Origin: Rhizomys pruinosus
Lineage: Eukaryota; Chordata; Mammalia; Rodentia; Spalacidae
Reading direction: 5' to 3'
Assembly: GCA_009823505.1 (NCBI GenBank)
Contig: VZQC01008856.1
Location: 791,542-855,541 of the forward strand
Length of the DNA stretch: 64,000 bases
This document shows positions 46,486 to 57,699 of the stretch, piece by piece; the stretch's first letter is position 1, and every line of letters begins with the position of its first letter. The notes beneath the pieces are model-generated. The model ran no database searches, was not told the DNA's origin, and worked only from the letters and a program-made list of their open reading frames with translations. A program made the translations under genes and the position numbers.

Positions 46486-47224
46486 GGTACAGACCAGCTG
46501 GGCACCAGCCTTACGTGGGACTGACAGGAATATTTCCTCTTTGCTGCTGCCTGCCAGGTCTTGGAGTCAAGGGGCTAGGGTGAACAGAGAGTGATGGGCA
46601 TCACCTCACCTGGGAATCGCCTAGAGGGAAGGAAGAAAAAAGGAAGTGTATTGTTTGAAGGGGTTTTCTTTCTGGCCTGAATGTGCCTGTAGCTTTGGCT
46701 GTAATTGGAGTGAATGGTACCCATTTTACAGATGGGGGTGATGGAGGGAGCAGAGGCCTTGGATTCCTATATTTGGTTGGTGGGGTGGACCAGGGCTGGG
46801 GATGGGAAGGTGAGAGCATGTACCTGGGAAGGCCTCAGGCCAGTGCCCTCCCGCTGAGCTGGAGTTGTCCTCCTCAACACTAGGGGATGGAAGTCACTTG
46901 TGGAGATCAGCCACTGGCCCTGAGGCCCTTCCTGAGTGTCACCAAAGGCTCCTTTCCTCTTGAGTTAACTCTCTCTGCTCCAAGCAAACCTTCACCTCGC
47001 CCTGCAAACACTCCCAGAGTTGGAGCTGGCCTGGGGCCACCATGGCCTTGCCTGAGCCTGGGAGTGACTCACTCCAGGTCAGAGGCTAGGGCACCACCAT
47101 GAGTCTGGCAGATAGATCCCAGGCCCACCCCCAGCATCCTCCGCTCCCATCCCGTGGAGCCCCTGGCCCATGCCCCTTGAGGTTCCAGTACATCCCTGGG
47201 GCCCTGCCAGGATGGGAGAGGAGA

Positions 47225-47323
47225 CTCACGATTCATTGGCCAGCCCCCAGGGAGGAGCAGAAGCAGGAGGAGCTGGGAGAAATAGGAGCCAGAACACAAT
47301 CAGAGGCCTGGAGCAGAGGCAGG
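47225..47323 (+). other. Weaker candidate alternative first exon
   Basis: An inverted CCAAT motif (cattggcc near 47235) lies about 90 bases before a donor-like agg/GTGAGC at 47324. A CpG-containing GCCCCA-repeat stretch follows. This layout would suit a small leader exon, but donor-like motifs are common in GC-rich DNA and nothing else supports it. Confidence 0.15.
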
Positions 47324-47549
47324 GTGAGCCGCGTCCGCCCCAGCCCCAGCCCCAGCCCGCCGAGCCCAATTAAGCAGAGAGGGTTCCCCTGGGTGGCTGT
47401 GCTCAGGAGCCTGGGCCAGGACTGTGGGTTAGGACATTAGGAGAGGGTCGACTCTGCTAGAATCTAACAAGCTGCCTTAAAAACAGGGGGCATGCGTGTC
47501 ATCTGAGCGGTTTGGGGAGCACCAGGCGGGCACCATGGGCAGTGTCAGT

Positions 47550-48200
47550 GGACGCCATCGGGATGGGCGGGGAGCTGGTGGTTCAGGGTGGCAACATGCA
47601 ATAAGTGCAGGTTAAGGGCGAAGACTGCAGGCGCCAAAGTCCAGCAGTGGCTCCCTACTGTTCTTCTCTAGGGCCGGGTCCCTTATCTTTAGGGGGCGGA
47701 GGGTGCGTTTCATTGGTCTCCTAAGCTCACTCAGGCACACCCCACTGTTGGCCCTGCAGCCCTGTCCCTCTCCCCGCCCCCGCCCCCCCCCCCGGCCCTG
47801 CCCCTCGGAGCAATTCCTCACCAAGCCTCCCTCCGCAGCCATCCCGGGGCCCTCCTACCTTCTGCCCCTCACTCTGGGAGGCTCCTTGTTCCGCGGCCAC
47901 AAAGCCCCTTTGATCCTCTGCTGGGCTCCGAGCCATGTGACCTGGTGGGCGGGCCGCGGCTCTCAGGCGTCCAGCGCAGCCCGACTTTCAGCTGCTGGGG
48001 TGAGTCCTCGCTTTGTTCTTCCGACCTTACACCGCTGTTCCTAGGGCCTTCAGGTGGAGGGCCCGCCGGCCTGGCCCCCCGGGGTGCAGCGGAGCTGGGA
48101 GTCCGGTGGCCCCAGGACTTGGGGCTTGGGTTGGCAGTCCAGCTCCGGAGCCCCTGGGAGAAGAGGCTGAGGGGGGTGCCGGGTCTCCATCTGCACGCGG
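47550..48200 (+). promoter_or_regulatory. Septin9: Candidate CpG-island internal promoter of Septin9
   Basis: This block is GC-rich and CpG-dense compared with the surrounding intron. By eye, about 18 CpGs fall within roughly 270 bases from 47947. It carries GC boxes (gggggcggag near 47694, CCGCCCCC runs near 47775, tgggcgggcc near 47945) and an inverted CCAAT box (ATTGG near 47711). A TCF/LEF-like CTTTGAT lies near 47908. No TATA box precedes the likely start. Septin 9 is known to use promoters downstream of the large exon for its short isoforms, and this is the best candidate in the window. Transcription start and isoform are inferred, not seen. Confidence 0.5.
47955..47999 (+). other. Septin9: Possible non-coding alternative first exon of Septin9
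   Basis: Just downstream of a GC box at about 47945, the sequence ttcagctgctggg runs into GTGAGT at 48000-48005, a perfect donor. A short 5' untranslated exon ending at 47999 would splice to downstream septin 9 exons. Its 5' end is a guess. No ATG with a long frame begins in it, which suits a leader exon. Confidence 0.35.
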
Positions 48201-49325
48201 GGACCAGATTTTTTTCGGTTGTAGAATGGAAGAAAAGGGCTTTGTGTGATCTTTGCTATCTCTTTGTAAATGTTTGACCCACCCCGTCAGCTAAGTCCAC
48301 CTTGCAGGAGGCTTCACTGACTTCCGGGGTGCCACCGGCAGCAGAGATGAACTGGATGGTTCTTCCAGATGTCTCCACATGGTGTTCTCAGCCTGTATGT
48401 AGAGCTGTATGTAGAAAGGCAGTCATGAGAGACCCAGGGGTAGGGGCACCGGCCCTGTTGTCCGGGACCCGTGGTCAGGCTTGCTTGTGCTACAGGTCCG
48501 GCTTGGGTTCTTGGGGCGGGTAGGGTGGGAGCTGGTCTGCATTTGTTTTGCTTGAGAATGTGTTGTGGGGGTGTCTGTCTTCTGGATCCATGTGTTGGGA
48601 CCCATCTAAGAGCCTGTCTAAGAGCCAGGGGCAGCAAGTTCCTATCCTCTCAGTGGACTTGCCTTTCAGGGAGCTTTGCAGCTGGGCCAAGATGTTGGAA
48701 GGACCCCAGACTCCCACCTCTACCCCAACCCCCACCCCCTAGCCAGCACAGAGTGTGGCCCCATACATTCAAGCCAGAGGGACAGATAGCAAGCCTGAGC
48801 TTCCAATCTGCAGCCAGCATCCTTAGCCCCCTCCCCCACCTAATCTTCTGAGGAAAAGACTCTGCAGCTCTTGGTCAGAGGCCTGGGGAGCAGGGATGGT
48901 CCCCAAGTGTGAGATTCCTTTTCCTTGAGAAAAATGTACCACGCGGAAGCAGCCTAGCCCGGCAGCCCATTGGCAGGATTTCTGGCAGCTCTGTGATGGA
49001 CAGAGTTGGAATTTGTTTTGGAGCTGGTGTGGAAAGCCCAGAAAAGGAGGGCAAAGCCCCCTTCCCCGCGGGCATGTAGGGCTTCTCCCCTTCACACTTA
49101 ACCTTCCAGCTTCATGGGACCCTTGGCATTTGCACAGGTGTCCCTTACCCATCTTCCTTCTGCAGCCAGGGGACTCCTTTTCAGGAAATAAAAATAATGT
49201 GCTTATTAAGCCCCCTGAATGAGCAGCCAACTTCTCCTGTGAGGCCTCTTTGGAAAGATGGTTGTCTCTCTTTTCTTGAGCCTCTTTTGGGGTACAAGGT
49301 AGCCACAGAAGGCGGCCCCTTGGAA
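48200..49325. other. Septin9: Repeat-poor intron downstream of the candidate promoter
   Basis: No SINE and no clear exon are seen. GC content falls away after about 48230. Confidence 0.5.
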
Positions 49326-49329
49326 GATT

Positions 49330-49425
49330 CACTTTTTTTTAAAGACTGAACTCTGAGCAATCCTCCTGCCTCAACCTCCTGAATTCTGGGATTATAGATG
49401 TGCATCACCATGTCTGGCTAGGACT
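49330..49425 (-). repeat. B1-like fragment
   Basis: T-run, then gaattctgggattatagatg, a diverged antisense B1 3' half. Confidence 0.6.
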
Positions 49426-49510
49426 TGTCTTTTTAACATTGGTCTCTGGGGATCTGCATTGTGACTGACCTGGCCCACCTATTCTGTGCCTTGCTCATTT
49501 CAAGACTGGG

Positions 49511-49689
49511 TGAGGGTTGGAGCAGTATGGCACCTCGGGTCGAACATCCTGGTGCTGCCTCTGGAGGAGAGCATCAGTTTACCTGAGCAGCTCAGGAGGA
49601 GTGGAAACGGACCTGGCGGCTAATTGAGGGGTGTCAAAGAGCCAGAGGTTCAGAGGGAGGAAGCCCCACACCTCCTGGGAGGAACGGCT
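49511..49689. repeat. 179-bp direct repeat, copy 2
   Basis: This is the partner of 46307-46485, 3,204 bases downstream. Similarity ends sharply at both ends. The minus-strand frame open in copy 1 has a stop here, which argues against a shared protein. The adjoining 49690-50080 is unique within the window and shows no gene. Confidence 0.9.
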
Positions 49690-50980
49690 CTGTCTAGCAA
49701 TCTTCTGGAGTGTGTCTATATGTTGCAAGGGCGGATGTAGAAAGTCTTGTGTCTTGGCCTCATCATGTCTGGTCCACAAAGGACCTTCTTGGGCCTGTGG
49801 GGGTCTCTGAGCACCAGATCCTCTGTTTCTGTCTGTGATACAGCACCCCCAGGACCTTGACCGGAAGCCCTCTGCCCATCAGGCAACCACAGTACAACTC
49901 TTGTCTCCACTCCCCGCCCCTTCCCTTCCTTGCCACCATATCCTCCCCAGCTTCCTGTTGTGTCAGGTTGTTCTTGTCAGATAGAGTGTCTCTACCAGGC
50001 TGAGGGCCCCTAGTACAAAGGAGGGCCCACAGCTTGACAGCACAGATTCCCTGTCTTGTCAAAGGTCTCTAGGAAGCTGGCTCCATGGCTTCCGTTCTCC
50101 CATTCCCTCCGCTCGCCGTGCTGTCTGTTGGCTTTCCCACACCACCCCAGAAGTTTCTGGACTTCCTCCCTCTCTTACTGGCCCTGCCTGCATATAAGAA
50201 CAACAACTTTATTTTAATACATTCAGGCAAATACTCAGTAATCCCTGGCAGAGGCTGGGCAGGATGCCTGCACCCCATTAATAGTCACCCTTACTTAGAC
50301 TATACTAGTTTTGCCAGCTGGGCTTTAGGAAATGCCCTGGGACTGGTACCCTGAGAGTGCCCCCCCTTTTCCTACAGTTTGGTCTTCAGGGGAGATGTTT
50401 CCAGCCAAGCCCTAGCTCTTAGCTGGGGCTCTTTTTTCCCCAGACTCTCTGCCTTCCAGCACCAAGCTTTGATTTGTTTATTGAGCACCAGCTCCCTTCC
50501 TTGGGCAGGTAGGGACCTGCCCTCAGGAACTCTGGAGCCCTGGATAGCTTCCCAGGAAGGCTACTTGGGGTGGCATGCCCCCTGTTCTGCGAGGGAACAA
50601 GCAGAGAGGTACAGGTCCAATTATAGACAGGTGTGGGGGGGCACTCCGGCTCTGGGGAGGTGGGCATTTCTATATTACACATGCAGGGCCTCTGCCTGCT
50701 AGCTTTCTGCAGCTGTCACAAGCCCACCTCGCTGCCCGCAGAGCCTTCCTTGTTTCCTGAAGGTTGAGTGGCACACCTCCCTCACCCCTCATGCTTCTAC
50801 CGTGCACCCTGGGGATCACACCGTCACAGGCTGGGAGCCTGCTAAAGAGGGCATCATCACCATCTTATCTACCATCTTAACCTAGCTCACTTCTTCCTGT
50901 TGACTAAAATTGGTACCTGATAGAGGAGTGGCTTCCTTTAGGGTGGGGTACAGCTCAATGCAAAGGGCTTTGAAAGATAC
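49690..50980. other. Septin9: Unique intron
   Basis: No known repeat body or exon is recognised. Chance open frames of 60-107 codons occur on both strands. Confidence 0.5.
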
Positions 50981-50984
50981 AGAG

Positions 50985-51160
50985 TGTCAGGGCTGGGGGG
51001 GGGGGTGGCTCACCCGGACAGACAGACACATGCTGCCAAGCCTGATAGCTTGAGTTCTAGCCCTGAACCCCACATGGTGGAAGAAGAGAACCAACTCCTG
51101 CAAGTTGTCCTCTGACCTCCACAGACTTGCTGTGGTAGATGCACTCTCCTCTCCCCAATG

Positions 51161-51202
<42 letters not shown>
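50985..51202 (+). repeat. Diverged tRNA-type SINE with (GT)n tail
   Basis: A G-run head, ttgagttctagccctgaacc and acttgctgtggtag text, ends in about 19 GT units (51163-51200). Confidence 0.6.
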
Positions 51203-51219
51203 TAAAGATACGAAGTTGA

Positions 51220-51464
51220 GGGGCTGGAGAGATGGCCTAGCGGTTAAGAGCACCGACCGCTCTTACAGAGGATCCAGGTTCGATCCCCAGCACCCACATG
51301 GCGGCTGAGAACCGTCTGAAACTCCAATTCCAGGAGAACTCCAGTTCCAGGGGAATCTGACACCCTCTTCTGACCTCTGCGGCATTGCACGACACGGGTG
51401 CACAAACTTGCATGCAGACAGTACATTCATACACGTACAGAAATAAATAAAAATAAAAAATAAA
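51220..51464 (+). repeat. Young B2-like SINE with 16-bp target-site duplication
   Basis: Flanked by aaagatacgaagttga (51204-51219 and 51465-51480). It has the 17-bp duplication, intact A and B boxes and an AAATAAA-rich tail. Confidence 0.95.
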
Positions 51465-51599
51465 AAAGATACGAAGTTGATGGGCCCTTATGAGGTGGCC
51501 AAGAACTGGGGGCCATCCTCTGAGATGCCAGCTTTTCAGTGCCCCTGGCTACAGTTGGAACCCCAGCTATGGGCTGGCCACATAAGAACTAATACCAAG

Positions 51600-52600
51600 T
51601 CATGGTCTCCTGTAGCCCCACCTCCTCATCCTGAGCCTGTGGCCCCTGCCCAAAATGGGTTCTCTAGCCAGGCTGGCTTGAAACTCCCTGGGTGCCAATA
51701 ATGACCTTGTACTTCTGCTCTTCCTGCTTATGCCTCCCATGTACTGAACTTCTAGGTGTGCTCCACCATGTCCAGTTCCTGCAGTGCTGGGGACTGAACC
51801 CAGGGCTTTGCACAGCTAGGTAAGCTCTCTACCAACAAAACTACACCCCGAGTCTCTTTAGTTTATGTTTTTAGTTAGTCTTTCTTCAAGAGAGGGTCTT
51901 ATTATTTAGCACTAGATTATCTTTTTTTTGTTTGTTTTTTTTCAAGACAGGGTCTCCCTGTAGTCCCAGCTGTCCTGGAACTCACTCTGTAGACTAGGCT
52001 GGACTTGAACTCACAAAGATCCGCCTCCTTCTGCCTCCCAAGTGCTAGGATTAAAGGCATGCACAACCATGCCCGGCTTGATGATCTTTAACTCATTCTG
52101 TAGACCAGACTGGCCTTGAACTCACAACTCCTGGGATTAAAGGCATGTGCCACCAGACCTGGACTATTTATTTATTTATCTGGTTTTTTTGTTTGTTTGT
52201 TTGTTTGTTTTTGGACAGTCTCCCTATAACCCCAGTCGTTCTGGAACTCAATGTAGGCCAGGCTGGCCTCCTTGTCTTGAAAATCTACTTGCTTCTGCCT
52301 CCCAAGTGCAGAAATTAAAGGCATGCATTACCACGCTTGTCTTTTTAGTTTATGTATGAGTGTCTTACTTGCTTGTATGTAAATATACCATGTGTGTGCA
52401 GTGCCTGCAGAGACCAGAAGAGGGCATCAGATCCCTTGGAACTGGATTTACTGATGGTTGTTAGCTGCCATGTGGATGCTGGGAATGAAATCTGGGTCCT
52501 TTGCAAGAGCCTTCCTTCTTGGTTTCTTTGAGATAAAGTCTGACTCTGTAACTCAGGTTGGCCTTAAAGCTCACAGTCTTCTTGCCTTAGTCTCCTAAAT
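51600..52600 (-). repeat. Cluster of antisense B1, ID-like and B2-like SINEs
   Basis: B1-like about 51610-51775, ID-like 51780-51850, B1 about 51921-52077 (young, T-run and ccatgcccggc end), B1 fragment 52078-52165, B1 about 52180-52340, truncated B2-like 52341-52511 and B1-like about 52515-52630. Confidence 0.8.
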
Positions 52601-53350
52601 GCTGGTAATACAGGATTGTGTCATGGTGCTGGGCTTCTGTTCTGCTTTTGGGTGCGCATGGTGGTCATCAGTGGTTGTGGGGACAAATTGTCCTTGCTGT
52701 GTCCCCAGTGGAATGTGCACAGGTCCTCCTCCTGATCCTCATCTCTTATGGCCCACGCTGCATTCCACGAGCCCGTCAGCCCTGGAGGAGCTGATAAGAT
52801 TATCAGGTCCTGCTGATAGGAGACTGCGTTTCCCTCTTACTGTACTAGGATGGGCAGGTCCTGCTCTGAATGCTCTGGCCCTCCTGTTCTGTGGTGAGGT
52901 TGGTGTGTCCTCTCTGCCCTTCTCACTGAAACCTGGTGGGGACAGCTTTTTATCCATCTCCACTTCCTGCTCTGGATGATCTGCGTGCTCCCTTGGTTAA
53001 TGTTTGAATGAATGAGTGAGCAACCTTTCTACTTGAATCCAGATATTCTGTGGCTTCCGTGGGTCCAGCCCAGAAGCCTGATAGGGATTGCTGTCCTTCC
53101 TGCTTTCCTCCCGAGTGAGAGTTTTTAAGAAAAAGGGGCAAAAAATGGTCTAAGAAAACAGCTGCTGGTGAGTGCTTACCACGCCAATGCAGGACCTGGG
53201 TTTCACCTCTAGAACCCACATAAAAAGCCTGTGGTGCCCACCTATAATCCAAGGCCTGAGAAGGCAAGGAGGATTCCCAAACTAGCTCCCCAGCTTACCC
53301 CTGGGGCTCTAGTTTCAGTAAGAAACCTTGTCTTAAAAATAAAGTGGATG

Positions 53351-53515
53351 CTGGGTGTGGTGCTGCACGCATGCCTTTAGTCCTAGCACTTAGGAGGCAG
53401 GGGATCTTTGTGAGTTCAAGGCCAGCCTGGTTTGCAGAGTGAGTTCCAGGACAGCTGGGGCTACAGGGAGACCCTGTCCCCAAAAGACAAAAAATAAAAA
53501 TAAAAAATTAAAAAT
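53351..53515 (+). repeat. B1 SINE with 12-bp target-site duplication
   Basis: Flanked by ataaagtggatg (53339-53350 and 53516-53527). Sense B1 with a long A-rich tail. Confidence 0.9.
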
Positions 53516-53526
53516 ATAAAGTGGAT

Positions 53527-53715
53527 GGGGGTGTGAGATGGTTTGGTAGGTAATGGGGCTTGCTGCTAGGCCTTACAACTTTGAGTTTAGTCCCCAGAAC
53601 CTACATGGTAGAAGGAGAATCAATTCTTGGAAACTGTCCTCTGATCTCCACATATGTACCATGGCTTGTCCACATCCCCTCCCCATGATAAATAAATACA
53701 TGGAATTAAAATAGA
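53527..53715 (+). repeat. Diverged tRNA-type SINE
   Basis: gtgagatggtttggtaggta, cccagaacctacatggtaga and ctcatctcc-like text, ending ataaataaatac. Confidence 0.6.
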
Positions 53716-53835
53716 TAAAGTGGAGAGTGATTAAGGAAGAGATCTTATGTTGATCTGGATGCCTGTGTATTTGCACATATCCCCACATACAATGTACACA
53801 CACATGAACATACAGGGAGACAAGAAAGAACATTT

Positions 53836-53999
53836 TTTTTTTTTTTTGGGTCTTTTCAAGCCAGGGTCTACCTGTAGTCCCAGCTGTCCTGGAACTCACT
53901 CTGTAGACCAGGCTGGCCTTGAACTCACAAAGATCCGCCTGCCTCTGCCTCCGCCTCCTGAGTGCTAGGATTAAAGGCGTGCATCACCACACCCGGCTT
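53836..53999 (-). repeat. Young B1 SINE with 14-bp target-site duplication
   Basis: Flanked by aagaaagaacattt (53822-53835 and 54000-54013). Antisense B1 with T-run and a cacacccggc end. Confidence 0.94.
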
Positions 54000-54286
54000 A
54001 AGAAAGAACATTTCTTGCATGATTTTTTATGTTCTCTCCAGGGACAAGGCCCAATAACTCCCGCACACCCAGGACCTCCATAGGTGCTAAGGGTCCCCAG
54101 GACAGAAATGGGTCTTTTGTATAGCGCTTGCTGAGCTAGAGAGATCGCCTATTGCTGGGGTCGTTTGGACTCTGAGACAGTGATGGCTGCTCAGTGGACC
54201 ATTGACTGGGAGCATTGATGGCTTGGTGGCCAGGTGGCTGAATTTTGGTGACTGAGGTCTCTGTGGGAGTGCCTGGATCCCCTGTT

Positions 54287-54289
<3 letters not shown>

Positions 54290-54333
<44 letters not shown>

Positions 54334-54550
54334 ACACGTGTGTGCAAGTGTGTGGAAGCCAGAGGTGTCATCCCTTAGGATCGATCCACCCTCATGTTTT
54401 GTTTTGTTTTGCTTGTTTTGAGATTGGGTCTCCCTGTAGCCACAGCAGACCTGGGACTCACTATGTAGACCAGGCTGGCCTGAGATCTGCCTGCCTCTGC
54501 CTCCCGAGTGCTGGGATTAAAGGCATGTGCTACCACGCCCAGCTGCCACC
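54290..54550 (-). repeat. (GT)n and composite repeat with B1 body
   Basis: About 19 GT units (54292-54331), then ggaagccagaggtgtcatcc and antisense B1 (gattgggtctccctgtagcc to ccaccacgcccagc-like end). Confidence 0.8.
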
Positions 54551-55196
54551 ATGTATTTTGAGATGGAATCACTTTATTTTTTCCCGGTGCTTACTCATTC
54601 AGCCAGGCTAGCTGGCCAGGAACCCCGGGAATCCCCTTGCCTCTGCGTCCCCTCCTGCCTCCAGGTTCTCACCACCCATTGAGCCTCCATAGCACTGAGG
54701 ACAGCTGTTAACTTCCTCCTGCTGGAGACTTCTGGACTGTCGGCTGTGCAGGACTCGTGGGAAAGGTCCGGGTCAGGGAGGAAGGAGGCTGTCCCTGGGA
54801 GTCCAATGGTTGGCTTTGAGTTCAGCTGCTCACGTACTTACTGGGGCTTTGTGGATAGTGACAGGGTGCCACTCTACAGTACTTACCCAGGCAGAGTAGA
54901 GCATCCAGGGTAAGGCCTAGAGAGCTGTTAATGGCAGACCCAGGAGTCAGGGAGCAGTGGGGGGCTTGATGTAGGTTCGTTTAGAAGACAAAGAGGGGGA
55001 GCAAGAGTAGGGATAGGGTGAATATTTCAGACCTGAGGCCAAGTGGATCAGGAGACCAGGGCCCAGGTACTGACTGGCCTCCTTCTGCTCCAGCCGTACT
55101 CCGAGTCTGCGAAGGAGCTGACCCCAGAGCAACTTCTGCAGCTGGCATCTTGCTGGCTCTGAGACTAACTCACTGCGAGCCTTGAAAATGAAGTGG

Positions 55197-55475
55197 AGGG
55201 GCGTTAAGATGGCTCAGCTGGTATGGGTGCCTGTTGCCAAGGCTGAGGGCCTGGGTTTGATCCTTGGGCCCTGCATGATGGAAGGAGAGAACTAACTCCT
55301 GAAAGCGGTCTTCTGACCTCCGCAGGTGCATGCACACAAGCACACACATACAGTAATAAGTAAATAACTGCATGTTTAAAAAAAGCTTTTCAAAACTGAA
55401 GCAGGAAGTCGTGGTTATTGGCACACACCTGTAATCGCAGCATTTGGGAGGCGGAGGCAGGATGTCCTCCACTGA
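55197..55475 (+). repeat. Diverged tRNA-type SINE and B1-like fragment
   Basis: gttaagatggctcagctggt, cctgggtttgatccttgggc, then sense B1-like text (cacacctgtaatcgcagcat) to about 55470. Confidence 0.65.
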
Positions 55476-55479
55476 TACT

Positions 55480-57400
55480 TTCTTTCAGTGTGATGACCAC
55501 ATTGGTCAGTGGACCACCTTGTTCCCTGTTCTTCTTGCTAATCCTGTGCATTAGCCATGGAAATTGGGACTGACCTGGGGGTAAATTGAAGTGAGCCAGG
55601 AGCCATCTACACAGAAAAGGGACAGCAGAGGTCTAAGCACCACTGGCTGCAGCTACTACTGAGGCTGAGTCTCAGCCACATAGATGAGCATATGAGATGA
55701 GTCTTCCAGAAGCTTCCAAACCTGTTGGGCAATAATTACACACTCAGTAAGATGAACAGTCCCCTGGTCTGTGGATGCAGTGGGGATGGCATTTGAGATT
55801 CCAGAACCCCATCAGTCTCAGAGTAGGACAGCACTGGTGTGGGGACAGGAGGGAGGCGTGCTGGACACTCAGGGTGCTGGATGCGTAGCCTTGTGTTGTG
55901 TATGTGGAAGACAGGGGAGAATGCGTCAGGAGGTATGGACCCGTAGGTCCTGGAGGTGTATCAGGAGGGTCAGGGGTGGCCCCTACACGCAGCAGCTGCT
56001 TCTCAAGCTACTGTCCCCTGGGTGCCGTCCTCAGTCCTCACACTGCCCTCCCTCAGCCCGTGCCTGCTTCCTGCTTGCCTGGGAACAGCAAGGCCACTCT
56101 CAGAAAGTCTCTCAGCTGTTCTTTTCCATCCTGCCAGATGTCACAGCCAACCCTCCAGCCTCTTCCAAGTGTAGCCTGGGCCCCCGGTGGTATCTCTGCA
56201 GATTCCCAAGGTTGTCTTGGGGCCCACCACTTCTTTTTCCTTTGATCCACTCAGGGATTCCTTTTGCAGAGGTGTGGGGTATCTACCCACACCCAGAGTG
56301 TGCTAGCATGATTATGACTGGGTCCCCATCCTTGAGGACCTTGCAGCCCCCAACCAGGCCTGTTGTAAGATTTGAAAGGAGAGACATGCAAATCCCCTCA
56401 CTCTGTGCCTCACCATCTGGCCAAGTAGTAGAGGCCGACGTCTTTGCCCCCAGTTCATGGGAGCTGGGGAGTTGGGGGAGCTGGTCCCCTGAGAAGCTTG
56501 GCAGTTTGGGGGATAGGGCAGGAGTTGGGGAAGCCCCCACCTGCGCCCTGCTGAGTCAGGCCCTCCTTCCGCAGGACTTTTGGGAACAAAGGAGTCACTC
56601 GCAGAGAGACCAGATGCTAAGGCTGTCAGCAAGCAGTGAACTTCCCAGAGGCCCTCCTTGGGGCCTGTGGACCTCACCAGGGGCTCGTCATTCTCTGTCC
56701 TTGTAGCCTGTTTTCATCTAGGTTCCTGGAAGGCTTTGTCAGGGTTTGGTGAGAGAGGGCTTGAATTTCTTCCAGACAGAACATCCCTGCTGTAAAGAAG
56801 GCAATCTCCTGGGAGCATCCAGCATGCAAGTTCAGGGTCCCTGTTTAGAGCGCAACAGCCCCTGTTGCTGGATTCCTCCCTCAGCCTGGGCCGTAGGGGA
56901 CTGGCAGGTCTGGGCCCTCAAGTCCTTGGAACAGGGTGTTGAGTGGGAGACAGGTTTGTTTTTTTTTTTCCAGTGTCACTACTGCTCAGAGACCTTGAGA
57001 CAGTACAGATTGCACCTTTCCTGTTTGTGCATGGCTGTTTTTATTGCTGTCCTCTTTTATATTTTATTGCTTACCAGTTCCTTTATTTAAAAGTGTCTTT
57101 CTGTGCCTCAACAGATTCCAGCCCTTGGCACACAGGGGCTCTTTAACATCCACTAGAGATCTTTATGGCCATCTCTATGACTACGACATCACTGTGAGAA
57201 GTAGTAGGAGGATGGAGAACAGCTATGAGCCCCACCTCCATGGGCTGTGGGACCCCAGGGACTGGGGGTGGGGAGGCTGCCCTTGTGGGGTCTCAAAACC
57301 TTGTTCATGGACCTGGAGCTGCAGACTGGGTCTGGACAGCAGTGGGCGAGGTGGACACTGCCTGCTTGCAGGATGTGCCCACCTAACCAGGTCTGGTTGG
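55480..57400. other. Septin9: Unique intron with a long chance open frame
   Basis: No repeat or exon is recognised. The 311-codon frame at 55771-56706 is the second longest... in the window by simple length, yet it shows no domain, no septin similarity and low-complexity Ser/Pro/Leu content typical of GC-rich intron. Confidence 0.45.
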
Positions 57401-57404
57401 TTGT

Positions 57405-57665
57405 TTCTGATGTGTTTTGAGACAGGGTTTCATGTAGCCCAGGCTAGCTTCCAGCTGGGTCTGTAGTAGAGGATGGCCTTGAATTTCGGATGTTCCTGCT
57501 TCCACCTCCCTCCTCATTGCTGGGATCACAGGCTGGTACCACCATACCCTGCTCTTTGCTTTTGTCTTTGAGATAGGCTCTCAGTATACAGCCCTCCTGG
57601 CCTGGAACTTGTGTAAACCAGGCTATCCTTGAATGATCAAAGGTGTGCGCCACCATGCCTGGTCC
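57405..57665 (-). repeat. Two B1-like SINEs
   Basis: Antisense: gagacagggtttcatgtagc (about 57415-57540) and tttgagataggctctcagta (about 57545-57660). Confidence 0.65.
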
Positions 57666-57699
57666 CTCCTCTGCTTTTAATAGCAGCTTTATTGATAAA

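Larger units (their letters stand above)
45720..47540. other. Septin9: Repeat-poor intron upstream of the candidate promoter
   Basis: Apart from B1-like text to about 45810, the 179-bp repeat copy 1 and MIR-like text near 46720, this is unique sequence. AT-rich 46000-46150 stands out from GC-rich surroundings. Confidence 0.5.

Noticed and set aside
55771..56706. 311-codon open frame on the + strand
   Set aside because: It has no recognisable domain, no septin similarity, no splice context and a composition typical of GC-rich intron. A protein search and RNA-seq coverage would settle it.
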